In this document: one piece after another, positions 1 through 6,289 of the stretch
Layout of the letters: each line of letters opens with the position of its first letter
Position numbering within the stretch: position 1 is the first letter of the stretch
From: JBDRGC01 sp043818215
GTDB taxonomy: Bacteria; Chloroflexota; Anaerolineae; Anaerolineales; UBA11858
Length of the DNA: 9,525 nt
Direction of reading: 5' to 3'
Assembly: GCA_043818215.1 (NCBI GenBank)
Contig: JBDRGC010000378.1
Coordinates: 1 to 9,525 of the forward strand
Notes under the pieces: model-generated
Database searches by the model: none
The model's input: only the letters and a program-made list of their open reading frames with translations
What the model was told of the DNA's origin: nothing
Position numbers and translations under genes: made by a program

Positions 1-225
1 GTGTTCAGAAAATACCAATGCCCCCTGATGATTTTGCGTGGATTGAATGACAAAAAATCTGCCTACCGATGAGTTGCAGTGTCAAGGGTGAATTAGAAAT
101 TGCTCGGAAAGTGAAAGAAAAACAAGACCAGACACAAAAGAAGCGAATTTCTAAAGCAAAACACCTGATTCTAGCTTTTTCTGTGTCTACCTGCGGTAGC
201 CACCCAAGGATGTAGAAATGAGTAG
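1..225. other. Region without a recognisable gene
   Basis: No convincing gene is visible. In plus-strand frame 3 a 15-residue tail (VQKIPMPPDDFAWIE) ends at a TGA at 48-50 and could be the C-terminus of a gene that starts outside the window, but it is too short to identify. A 48-codon ATG reading frame at 69-215 has no ribosome binding site and no recognisable motif. The stretch probably belongs to the same decayed region as the nucleotidyltransferase fragment that follows. Confidence 0.4.
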
Positions 226-486
226 ATTTTTCAGGCAGTTCTTTTTGGCTCGAAAGCCCGGGGGGATAGCCGTCCAGAATCCGATATTGATATCTTGCTC
301 ATTGTGAGCAATGAAAATTGGCGTTTTCGCCGTCAAATTAGTGGTATTGCTGCTGACGCATCCTTGGAGTACCATGTTCTCATAGGCCCGCGTGTAATCG
401 CTCAAGAACGTTGGGAATTAATGAAGAACGAACACTTCAGCCTATGCGAGAATGTGGCCCATGATGGCATCCCCCTGGCTTTTTGA
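226..486 (+). pseudogene. Nucleotidyltransferase (MNT-type) domain remnant, 5' end lost
   Basis: The frame 226-486 encodes 86 residues and contains FGSKARGDSRPESDID, which fits the GSx10DxD metal and nucleotide site of the MNT/Pol-beta-like nucleotidyltransferase family. These proteins are often antitoxins paired with HEPN toxins. The C-terminal half (LEYHVLIGPRVIAQERWELM to DGIPLAF) resembles the usual end of such proteins, so the 3' end looks complete. The 5' end is broken: an in-frame TAG lies at 223-225, only about six codons before the motif, and no suitable start is visible. The preceding frame (218-237, MSRFFRQ) would join well to VLFGSKARG if one base were restored near 235-240, which suggests a frameshift; that frame is itself closed by a TAG at 197-199. 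No HEPN partner is seen. A sequencing error could explain the shift but not both stops. Confidence 0.6.
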
Positions 487-507
487 TACTACTCGACCCA
501 CACACGC

Positions 508-539
508 ACCGTCAGCCATCCGTGGTTGGCGGTCTTTTT
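508..539 (+). terminator. Rho-independent terminator facing dus
   Basis: Bases 508-518 pair with 523-533 in an 11-bp stem with two G-T wobbles and a TCCG tetraloop, followed by TTTTT at 535-539. It would end transcription from the nucleotidyltransferase remnant. The T-tract overlaps the dus stop codon (538-540), so the two units converge. On the minus strand no T-run follows the stem, so it is a one-way terminator. Confidence 0.75.
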
Positions 540-1512
540 ATTTCCCCGAAATGGTATCTTGGAAAATCTCATCCAACAGCGCTAGAAATTCATCTGGCTG
601 CTCGCGGGTGAGTAAGGTTTGGCGGATTTCTTTGGGCAGGTGATAGGGGGACAGGTAACTGGCAGCATATTTGCGGAAGAGTCTCAATCCCCGCTCCGGG
701 CCGTAGAATTCCAGATTGCGCTCCAAGTGTACCAACATCGTTTCCCGCACCCGTTGGGGGAAAATCTGCTCGCGGTCGAGGCGGGCGAAAATCCAGGGGT
801 TGCTGACGGCGGCGCGGCCAATCATCACCCCGTCGCAACTGGTATGCGCTTTCATGCGTTCGATATCGGCAACCCTGATCACCCCCCCGTTGCCGATCAC
901 CGGGATGGACACGGCTTGCACCACTTCGGCGATGGCGTCCCAATCTGCCGGGCCGCTGTAGACCTGCATCTTCGTGCGGGCGTGGACGGCGATCGATGCG
1001 CCGCCATTCTCTTCCACGATGCGGGCAATCAGCCTGTAAGTGAGGTTGTCTTCATCCCACCCCAGGCGGATTTTGCCGGTGACGGGAATTTCCAGGGCCG
1101 CGGTCAACTTTCGGAAAATGCGCGCCACCTTCAACGGTGTCCGCATCAACCCCACGCCTGCTCCCCGATTGGCAATCGACTTGGTCGGGCAGCCCATGTT
1201 GATATCGATAATGTCGGGACCTAAATCCTGGACTTCCAGGGCGGCTTCGAGAATCTGGCCCGGGTCATCACCATAGATTTGGATGGCAATCGGTCGCTCT
1301 TGCTCAGTAAACCGCATCTTGGGTAAGACATAGCCAGGGCGCGCCAGAATGTCGGTCACGTTGACGAATTCGGTGTAGCTCATTGCCGAGCCGAGTTCGC
1401 GGCACAGGGAGCGGAAGGGCCAATTGGAGTAGCCATCCATGGGGGAGAGAATCACATCGCCATAGATAGGGATGGGGCCGACGTGGAAGGACGGGGGTGG
1501 GGGAGTATTCAT
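538..1512 (-). CDS. dus: tRNA-dihydrouridine synthase, DusB-like
   Basis: This FMN-dependent enzyme reduces a uridine in the D-loop of tRNA to dihydrouridine using NADPH, in the cytoplasm. At 324 residues it has the usual family length. Visible motifs are the N-terminal SPMDGYSN (23-30), INMGCP with the catalytic cysteine C108, the KIR motif at 147-149, HART (177-180) followed by the Y-S-G-x-A-D-W pattern, and the FMN phosphate-binding GNGG and MIGRAA segments. The C-terminal helical tRNA-binding domain follows. I place the start at the ATG at 1512 (MNTPPPP), because the open frame upstream is a translation of the 9-bp repeat array. No Shine-Dalgarno site precedes it; the leader ends in AATCCACCCC directly before ATG. 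Which Dus subfamily, and so which uridine is modified, cannot be settled by eye; DusB-like is the best fit. Confidence 0.93.
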   Translation of the reverse strand: MNTPPPPSFHVGPIPIYGDVILSPMDGYSNWPFRSLCRELGSAMSYTEFVNVTDILARPGYVLPKMRFTEQERPIAIQIYGDDPGQILEAALEVQDLGPDIIDINMGCPTKSIANRGAGVGLMRTPLKVARIFRKLTAALEIPVTGKIRLGWDEDNLTYRLIARIVEENGGASIAVHARTKMQVYSGPADWDAIAEVVQAVSIPVIGNGGVIRVADIERMKAHTSCDGVMIGRAAVSNPWIFARLDREQIFPQRVRETMLVHLERNLEFYGPERGLRLFRKYAASYLSPYHLPKEIRQTLLTREQPDEFLALLDEIFQDTISGK

Positions 1513-1529
1513 GGGGTGGATTAGGAAGC

Positions 1530-1652
1530 CAGGTATCAGGTAGACAGGGTATACACGGTACACAAAGTATACACGGGATGCAGGTTATCGCACAATGCTA
1601 TCCGCCCCCTGTTTACTCTGTTTACCCTGTATACCTTGTTTACTGCATACCA
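1530..1652. repeat. 9-bp tandem repeat array in two facing arms
   Basis: The arm at 1538-1582 holds five 9-bp units (AGGTAGACA, GGGTATACA, CGGTACACA, AAGTATACA, CGGGATGCA). The arm at 1609-1644 holds four units of the reverse-complement type (CTGTTTACT, CTGTTTACC, CTGTATACC, TTGTTTACT), then a partial copy to 1652. The arms can pair around a non-repetitive loop at about 1583-1608. The array fills nearly all of the gap between the radical SAM gene and dus, and would lie in the dus leader if the two genes are co-transcribed. It is not coding: the 9-bp period gives the short VYPVYLVY peptide pattern in spurious frames. Confidence 0.85.
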
Positions 1653-1664
1653 GTTTTCTCCCCC

Positions 1665-2546
1665 CTACAGCAACCGCATCTGCTTCCCCTTCTTCGTCAC
1701 CCGCTCTGGCGTGAAAATGGGCATTTTGGTGGCGAGGCCGTATATGTAAACCAGTTTCTGGAACACTTCGATTAGCCTGCGCCAGTTGGGGGCGTTGCAC
1801 TCGTAGCGCCATCCGAAACGTTGGATATATTTTTCTTTGACCCCGGGAAAGAGTTGGTCGAGCTTGTCATAGTAGTATTCGCGCGAGCCGGCCCGCAGGG
1901 TCATGCCAAACCAGGGCAGGATGTAAGTCGCACCACTTTCAGATGCCAATGCAACGATGCGGGTGATATTCTCTTCGGTGTCTTCGATGAAGGGCAGAAT
2001 GGGCATCATGGTGACTCCAGTGTGGATGCTGGCCTCGGCCAGGGCGCGCATGGCCCGGTAACGCTGGGAGGGGAGCGGTGCGCTGGGTTCGAGTTTTGCT
2101 GCCAGGTCATCGTCGGCGGTGGTGATGGTAAAACTGATCGCCGCGAAGACCCGGCTGATTTCTCGCAGGGTGTCGAGGTCACGCAGCACCAGGTCGGATT
2201 TGGTGAGGATATGGATGGGAAACTGGTTGCGGGCGATGACTTGTAGTGCCCGCCCAGTGAGGTTGTATTTGCGCTCGATGGGCATATACGAGTCGTTCAT
2301 CGCCCCAAAGCCAATGGTACCGCGTACCTGCTTGCGGGGCAGAATATCTTCCAATAGATCGATGGCATTGACCTTGACGTGAATATCGGCGAAATTTTCG
2401 ATCTGGTAGCACTCGGAGCGCGAGTCGCAGTAAATGCACTGATGCTGGCAGCCCCGATACAAGTTCATATTGTATTTCAAGCCGAACCACTCGTCGGGCT
2501 GTTTGACGTGGTTGAGGATTGTCTTGGCGTGGATTTCGGTAATCAT
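1665..2546 (-). CDS. SPL-family radical SAM protein
   Basis: The 293-residue protein carries the radical SAM cluster motif C33-x3-C37-x2-C40 in the context LYRGCQHQCIYCDSRSE, which binds a 4Fe-4S cluster that cleaves S-adenosylmethionine. The segments GFGAMNDSYMPIE (79-91) and ILTKSDLVLRD (113-123) are typical of the COG1533 group related to spore photoproduct lyase (SplB). Other cysteines are C46 and C250. The substrate is unknown: the protein is shorter than true SplB, and most relatives in non-spore-formers have no assigned reaction. The ATG at 2546 is chosen because MITEIHAKTILNHVK is a natural family N-terminus; no Shine-Dalgarno site is present, and AATCCACTCCCCCC precedes the ATG. The gene stands alone between two repeat arrays, so the context gives no functional clue. 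Confidence 0.88.
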   Translation of the reverse strand: MITEIHAKTILNHVKQPDEWFGLKYNMNLYRGCQHQCIYCDSRSECYQIENFADIHVKVNAIDLLEDILPRKQVRGTIGFGAMNDSYMPIERKYNLTGRALQVIARNQFPIHILTKSDLVLRDLDTLREISRVFAAISFTITTADDDLAAKLEPSAPLPSQRYRAMRALAEASIHTGVTMMPILPFIEDTEENITRIVALASESGATYILPWFGMTLRAGSREYYYDKLDQLFPGVKEKYIQRFGWRYECNAPNWRRLIEVFQKLVYIYGLATKMPIFTPERVTKKGKQMRLL

Positions 2547-2557
2547 GGGGGGAGTGG

Positions 2558-2678
2558 ATTGGGAACTGGGAAATTGGTATATTGGGAACTGGTAGATTGG
2601 TATATTGGGAACTGGTAGATTGGTATCTTAGGAACTGGTAGATTGGTATTTTGGGAATTGGTAAATAGGGAATACTAG
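2558..2678. repeat. 23-bp repeat arm (ATTGGTAT + 15 bp), left half of a facing array
   Basis: ATTGGTAT recurs at 2573, 2596, 2619 and 2642, exactly 23 bp apart. Each copy is followed by a 15-bp spacer close to ATTGGGAACTGGTAG, and the spacer alone occurs first at 2558-2572. The arm decays after 2664. It reads as the complement of the TACCAAT units of the neighbouring array, so the two can pair. It begins about 12 bp before the radical SAM start codon. Confidence 0.85.
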
Positions 2679-2680
2679 CC

Positions 2681-2840
2681 TACCAACCTACCAACCTACC
2701 AATTTACCAATTTACCAACCTACCAATCTACCAATGTACCAATCTACCAATCTACCAACCTACCAACCTACCAACCTACCAATCTCCCAATCTACCAATT
2801 TACCAATCTACCAACCTACCAATTTACCAACCTGCCATTC
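2681..2840. repeat. 8-bp tandem repeat array, TACCAAYY x 20
   Basis: Twenty units run without a break in an 8-bp register. Eighteen match TACCAANN, one is TCCCAATC (2785) and the last is degenerate (TGCCATTC, 2833). The last two positions vary but are almost always two pyrimidines (CC, TC or TT); one unit has TG. It ends 3 bp before the stop codon of the DUF4332-like gene. With the 23-bp arm at 2558-2678 it fills the 297-bp gap, and the minus-strand transcript could form a stem of more than 100 nt. It is not a CRISPR array: there are no spacers. Confidence 0.93.
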
Positions 2841-2843
2841 CAA

Positions 2844-3545
2844 CTAATACTCCACGATCTTGGGCAGCAAGCGGGCGTCATTGATGAGATGTTGGACTTC
2901 CCTGTGCAGCGGAGCAATCCCATCGAAGCCGGTGCGCTCGACGAATTCCACCAGCATGGCGTGCAGCTCTTCCGGCTCGCGGGCAGCGATTTTCTCGGGG
3001 GTGAGACCGGCATCATGGTACAGCCGCGCCCGCACGCCCCGCACCGCCTTGAGACGCGCCAAATCCGAGAGGGTGACGAATTCAAGGATGGCGTCCAGGG
3101 GTAGGCCGGTTTTCTCGGCGAGTGCCTGCCGCAATTTCGGTTTACGCCCTGCATCCAGCATTTGGTCCACGTTTTCGATGTACAGAGCGTCAAGTTTGGC
3201 AATGCGCTCCGGGTACACGCCGCGGAACTTTCTTATTTGGAAGGAGTGGCGTTTGACGCGCTCCGCACGCATTTCACCGGCCAGATCGCTGAGTTCATCA
3301 TTCGCGATGAAATCGAAGTAGTAGCGCAATGCCCACAGCGGTTTCGAAGCAGACTCCCCTGGTTCACTCTCTAGCCAGGAGGCATAACTCTCTAGCGATT
3401 CGGAGGTCGTCTGGTCGATGGTTCTACCTGGGTAGTGGGTCTGCAAATAAGACTCGAACTCGCTGACGAAATTGACGATTTGTTCGATGGCGGTGGCTTT
3501 GCGCCGTTTGCTTTTGAGGAATGTGCGGAAATTGGGTTGGTTCAT
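2844..3545 (-). CDS. DUF4332-like helical protein with integrase-type N-terminal domain
   Basis: The protein has 233 residues. The N-terminal part (about 1-85: FRTFLKSKRRKATAIEQIVN, then ESYASWLES and ALRYYFDFIAND) resembles the SAM-like core-binding domain of phage integrases. The catalytic domain of an integrase is absent. From about 105 to 226 it resembles DUF4332, a helix-hairpin-helix-like fold: the pattern LYIENVDQMLDAG, KLRQALAEKTGLP, ILEFVTLSDLARLKAVRGV, ARLYHDAGLTPEKIA is typical. Such domains usually bind DNA or proteins, but no reaction is known. The ATG overlaps the stop codon of the upstream ATPase gene (ATGA at 3545-3542), which points to translational coupling, and there is no clear Shine-Dalgarno site of its own. 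I infer that the two products are made together, perhaps in fixed proportion. The domain calls are by pattern and need a profile search. Confidence 0.75.
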   Translation of the reverse strand: MNQPNFRTFLKSKRRKATAIEQIVNFVSEFESYLQTHYPGRTIDQTTSESLESYASWLESEPGESASKPLWALRYYFDFIANDELSDLAGEMRAERVKRHSFQIRKFRGVYPERIAKLDALYIENVDQMLDAGRKPKLRQALAEKTGLPLDAILEFVTLSDLARLKAVRGVRARLYHDAGLTPEKIAAREPEELHAMLVEFVERTGFDGIAPLHREVQHLINDARLLPKIVEY

Positions 3546-4681
3546 GATGACTCTGGGAGAACGAAATCCAGATAATTATCCGGGGTGATCACATCGAACT
3601 CGGCCTCCGGGTAAGCGCTCAACCAGCTTTGCGGCGGGCGGGGTGGTTTTCGGGGAGACCATTTGCACTCGTATCCGAATAATTTTCCTTCGCGTTCTTC
3701 CACCAAATCTATTTCCTGCTGGTCATACGTGCGCCAGAAATACGCGTTGGCGTAAAGGGGAAAATAAGCCCGGCGCTTCAGACGTTCTACGAAGACGAAA
3801 TTTTCCCAGAGATGGCCGATATCGTTGCGCTGGTCGAAGGGGTTGAATTGGGCAATCAGCGCGTTGCGGATGCCCGTATCGTAAAAATAGTATTTAGCCT
3901 TGCTGGTGATTTCTTTGCGCAGATTACGGCTGAAACCGCCTAGCCGGATGATCACAAAGGCCTGTTCCAGCAGATCGAGGTACCGCTGTACAGTTTTTAC
4001 GCTCACGACCAGGCGGGTGGCAATCTCATTCAGGGATACTTCACTGCCCACTTGAAAAGCCAAAAGTTGCAGCAGATTCAACAACAATTGTGAACGCTTC
4101 ATCCGGTCGAACGCTAGAATATCTTTCAGCAGGTAAGAATGAGAAATTTCGGTAATGGTTCCGATTTTTGCCTGCCGGGTGGGGGATTGGATCACTTCAG
4201 GGTAGGTGCCAAAAATCAGAAATTCTTCCAAATGTTCGCCAAGTTCGAAGCGATTATATATTGACAACAACTCTGATTGGGCAACGGAGTATAGAGCCAG
4301 GGTACGTTTGCGTCCGGTGAGTGGTTCCCCGATTTGCCCGGCTAACTCGAAGGACGAAGAACCGGTGGCGATGACGCGGATACCAGGCACCTGATCCACA
4401 ATGATTTTCAGCGCCTTGCCAATATTGGGGATTTCTTGCGCTTCGTCAATGGCTATAAGTTCATATCCTTCGACATAAGCCAGGATTCGAGAAAAATCCT
4501 GTGAACCCAAGATTTGCTGTGTACGGATGTTATCGCCTGAATCGAGTTTATATTTCAGAGATGTGCTCGCAAGAAATCTTTGCAGTAGCGTCGTTTTCCC
4601 AACCCGGCGCGGGCCGTAGATGACCAATACTTTATTGGATTGCAGATAGTTTTCCAGGGGTTCGTAAGCGCGTGGTATCAT
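3542..4681 (-). CDS. ATP-binding protein, AAA_14 plus DUF4143 (COG1373 type)
   Basis: The 379-residue protein has a Walker A motif GPRRVGKT (23-30), a Walker B motif LIAIDE (75-80) and a sensor-like ATGSSS (105-110), as in AAA_14 ATPases. A winged-helix-like segment (about 215-250, VSLNEIATRLVVSVKTVQRY) links to a C-terminal DUF4143 domain. That domain contains YDQQEIDLVEE and GYECKWS, so D325, E338 and K340 are placed like the D...ExK residues of a PD-(D/E)xK nuclease fold. Proteins of this group are widespread in bacteria and archaea, often in variable regions, and their role is not established. The ATG at 4681 is preceded by TATACT at a distance that suggests a leaderless transcript. The gene overlaps the DUF4332-like gene by 4 bp. 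Its position directly after radA suggests acquisition. Confidence 0.88.
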   Translation of the reverse strand: MIPRAYEPLENYLQSNKVLVIYGPRRVGKTTLLQRFLASTSLKYKLDSGDNIRTQQILGSQDFSRILAYVEGYELIAIDEAQEIPNIGKALKIIVDQVPGIRVIATGSSSFELAGQIGEPLTGRKRTLALYSVAQSELLSIYNRFELGEHLEEFLIFGTYPEVIQSPTRQAKIGTITEISHSYLLKDILAFDRMKRSQLLLNLLQLLAFQVGSEVSLNEIATRLVVSVKTVQRYLDLLEQAFVIIRLGGFSRNLRKEITSKAKYYFYDTGIRNALIAQFNPFDQRNDIGHLWENFVFVERLKRRAYFPLYANAYFWRTYDQQEIDLVEEREGKLFGYECKWSPRKPPRPPQSWLSAYPEAEFDVITPDNYLDFVLPESS

Positions 4682-4687
4682 GCCCCC

Positions 4688-4693
4688 AGTATA
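4688..4693 (-). promoter_or_regulatory. Candidate -10 box for the AAA_14 gene, leaderless spacing
   Basis: TATACT on the minus strand ends 6 nt before the ATG at 4681, so transcription would begin at or next to the start codon. No good -35 hexamer is found 16-18 bp upstream; that position is occupied by the hairpin at 4710-4728. Weak support taken alone, stronger because radA shows the same spacing. Confidence 0.4.
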
Positions 4694-4709
4694 CTCGATT
4701 TTGTGAATT

Positions 4710-4728
4710 TATGGAGCGACGTTCCATA
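4710..4728. repeat. Small inverted repeat upstream of the AAA_14 gene
   Basis: TATGGAGC (4710-4717) pairs with GTTCCATA (4721-4728) over a GAC loop, with one G-T wobble on the plus strand. It covers the expected -35 position of the AAA_14 promoter, so it could be an operator or simply a small repeat. No regulator gene is adjacent. Confidence 0.45.
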
Positions 4729-4751
4729 GATTCAGCTAAATTTGTGGAGTT

Positions 4752-4784
4752 AGACCTCCGAGGTTTTGGAGACCTCGGAGGTCT
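4752..4784 (-). terminator. 13-bp perfect stem-loop just after radA, double palindrome
   Basis: Bases 4752-4764 pair perfectly with 4772-4784 around a 7-nt loop. On the minus strand the hairpin starts 2 nt after the radA stop codon, so it is well placed as a terminator or mRNA 3' stabiliser. No proper U-run follows (AACTCCACAAATTT), so the terminator call is tentative. Each arm is itself an 11-bp near-palindrome, ACCTCCGAGGT and ACCTCGGAGGT, which also permits reading as two adjacent binding sites or a dispersed palindromic repeat. Confidence 0.55.
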
Positions 4785-4786
4785 GG

Positions 4787-6184
4787 TTAATTTTCAACCA
4801 ACCCCCGCTTCAAAGCCTCCCGCAGCGAGCGCACTTCCACTACCTCGATCCCCTCCGGCCACGGTTCGCCTTTCCGCAGGCGGCGGGGCACGATGGCGGC
4901 TTTGAATCCCAGCTTGGCGGCCTCCCGCAGGCGGGCTGTCATCTGACCGACAGCGCGCAACTCGCCGTTCAGCCCGACTTCACCTATCAACACCGCATCG
5001 GCGCGTACGGGCTGGTCTCGCACCGAGGATGCAATCGCGGCGGCTACGGCCAGATCGGCGGCCGGTTCGCTGACCTTCAGGCCGCTGACCACGTTGACGA
5101 AGACATCCTGCTCAGTCAGGCGCACGCCCACGCGTCGGGTGAGCACCGCAACTGTCAACAGCAGGCGGTTGAAGTCGATACCGTTGGGCGTGCGGCGCGG
5201 GTTGCCGAACGTGGTCGCACTGGTCAGCCCCTGGATTTCCACCAGCAGGGGCCGGGTTCCTTCCATGGTCACCGCGATAGCCGACCCGGGGGCGTTGACC
5301 ATTCGTTCGGCCAGGAAAGCCTCGGAGGGATTGGTCACCTCGATCAGGCCGCGTTCCCGCATCTCGAAAACGCCCACTTCAGATGTCGGCCCGAAGCGAT
5401 TCTTCACCGAGCGCAGCAAGCGGTAGGTCTGGAAACGGTCGCCTTCCAGGTAGAGCACCGTGTCCACAATATGCTCCAGCATGCGCGGCCCGGCGATGGC
5501 GCCATCTTTGGTGACATGCCCGATGATGAAAACACTGATGCCGGAGGACTTAGCCAGTTCCCGCAATTGGGAGGCCGATTCCCGCACCTGCGAGACCGAC
5601 CCGGCGGAAGACTCCTTCTCAGGGAGGTAAGTGGTTTGGATTGAATCCACAATCAGGATGCGAGGTTTGACCTCGGTGACGTGTTGAAGAATTATATCCA
5701 GGTTGGTCTCTGTGACCAGGAGGATATCCTCAGGGATGGGGAGTTCTGTTCCCTGCTCGTCCCGAAGGAGGCGCATGGCCCGCATTTTTATCTGGCGCGC
5801 CGATTCTTCCCCAGAGACGTAAAGCACAGGCCCGGAGGCCGCCATTGCGAGGGCGGCCTGCAAGAGCAGGGTTGATTTGCCGATTCCGGGGTCGCCGCTG
5901 ACAAGCACTATCGACCCGGGAACGATGCCGCCCCCCAGCACGCGCGCAAACTCCTCGATAGGGACAGGCCAGCGTTCTTCGGCATCTCCGCCGATATCGA
6001 CGATGCGGCGCGGTTCGGATCGCCCGGTCAAGCCTCGGGCCGCGCGCGCTTTTGTTTTAACGGGAGCAGCCACAATTTCCTCGACCATGGAGTTCCAGGC
6101 CCCGCACTTGGGGCAGCGTCCCATCTGACGGGGTGACTTGCGCCCGCATTCTTGACAAACGTATTGGGTATATGTTTTAGCCAT
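4787..6184 (-). CDS. radA: DNA repair/recombination protein RadA (Sms)
   Basis: RadA is a RecA-like ATPase and helicase that extends D-loops by branch migration during recombination and repair. The 465-residue product matches the family length (about 460 in E. coli). In order it shows the N-terminal C4 zinc finger (C10, C13, C24, C27), Walker A GDPGIGKST (97-105), Walker B RILIVDS (175-181), the RadA-specific KNRFG motif (261-265), and a C-terminal Lon-protease-like domain (VNVVSGLKVSEPAADLAVA). The open frame extends upstream to 6367, but the ATG at 6184 (MAKTYTQYVCQECGRKS) is the conserved start. No Shine-Dalgarno site is present; CCCCCC precedes the ATG and a TATAAT box lies 7 nt upstream of it, so the message may be leaderless. 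It follows clpC, as in Firmicutes, but seems to have its own promoter. Confidence 0.96.
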   Translation of the reverse strand: MAKTYTQYVCQECGRKSPRQMGRCPKCGAWNSMVEEIVAAPVKTKARAARGLTGRSEPRRIVDIGGDAEERWPVPIEEFARVLGGGIVPGSIVLVSGDPGIGKSTLLLQAALAMAASGPVLYVSGEESARQIKMRAMRLLRDEQGTELPIPEDILLVTETNLDIILQHVTEVKPRILIVDSIQTTYLPEKESSAGSVSQVRESASQLRELAKSSGISVFIIGHVTKDGAIAGPRMLEHIVDTVLYLEGDRFQTYRLLRSVKNRFGPTSEVGVFEMRERGLIEVTNPSEAFLAERMVNAPGSAIAVTMEGTRPLLVEIQGLTSATTFGNPRRTPNGIDFNRLLLTVAVLTRRVGVRLTEQDVFVNVVSGLKVSEPAADLAVAAAIASSVRDQPVRADAVLIGEVGLNGELRAVGQMTARLREAAKLGFKAAIVPRRLRKGEPWPEGIEVVEVRSLREALKRGLVEN

Positions 6185-6191
6185 GGGGGGT

Positions 6192-6219
6192 ATTATATAA
6201 CGAAAATGGGGCGACTCAA
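6192..6219 (-). promoter_or_regulatory. radA promoter, apparently leaderless
   Basis: On the minus strand TTGAGT (6219-6214) and a perfect TATAAT (6197-6192) are 16 bp apart. The -10 box ends 7 nt before the radA ATG, so the predicted start of transcription coincides with the start codon. This agrees with the lack of a Shine-Dalgarno site. The -35 box lies in the loop and inner arm of the stem-loop at 6208-6228. Confidence 0.6.
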
Positions 6220-6228
6220 TGTCGCCCC
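6208..6228 (-). terminator. Stem-loop between clpC and radA, candidate clpC terminator
   Basis: GGGGCGAC (6208-6215) and GTCGCCCC (6221-6228) form a perfect 8-bp stem with a 5-nt loop. On the minus strand the stem is followed by ATTTTCGTT, a short U-rich tract that could end clpC transcription. It overlaps the radA -35 box, so termination and initiation are packed in the same 40 bp. It could instead be an operator or a dispersed repeat. Confidence 0.5.
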
Positions 6229-6289
6229 TGCCAAGGGATACAAATTGATGTTTTGATGTATCATCTCCACATTTCAGGGTAAAAGCCAT

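Noticed and set aside
69..215. 48-codon ATG frame on the plus strand (lysine-rich)
   Set aside because: No ribosome binding site, no recognisable motif, and it lies in a decayed region; chance is the simpler explanation.
619..1224. 201-codon open frame on the plus strand
   Set aside because: It is antisense to dus, which has all its catalytic motifs; no start signal or domain supports it.
1513..1563. N-terminal extension of dus (MYRVYPVYLIPGF)
   Set aside because: These residues are a translation of the 9-bp repeat, and the family N-terminus begins after the ATG at 1512.
2681..2840. CRISPR array or a repeat peptide gene
   Set aside because: The units are 8 bp with no spacers. The 8-bp period gives YQPTNLPT-like peptides in any frame, with no start or ribosome site, so coding is not supported.
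4766..5644. 292-codon open frame on the plus strand
   Set aside because: It lies antisense to radA, is rich in H, Q, G and R as expected from the complement of a coding strand, and shows no family motif.
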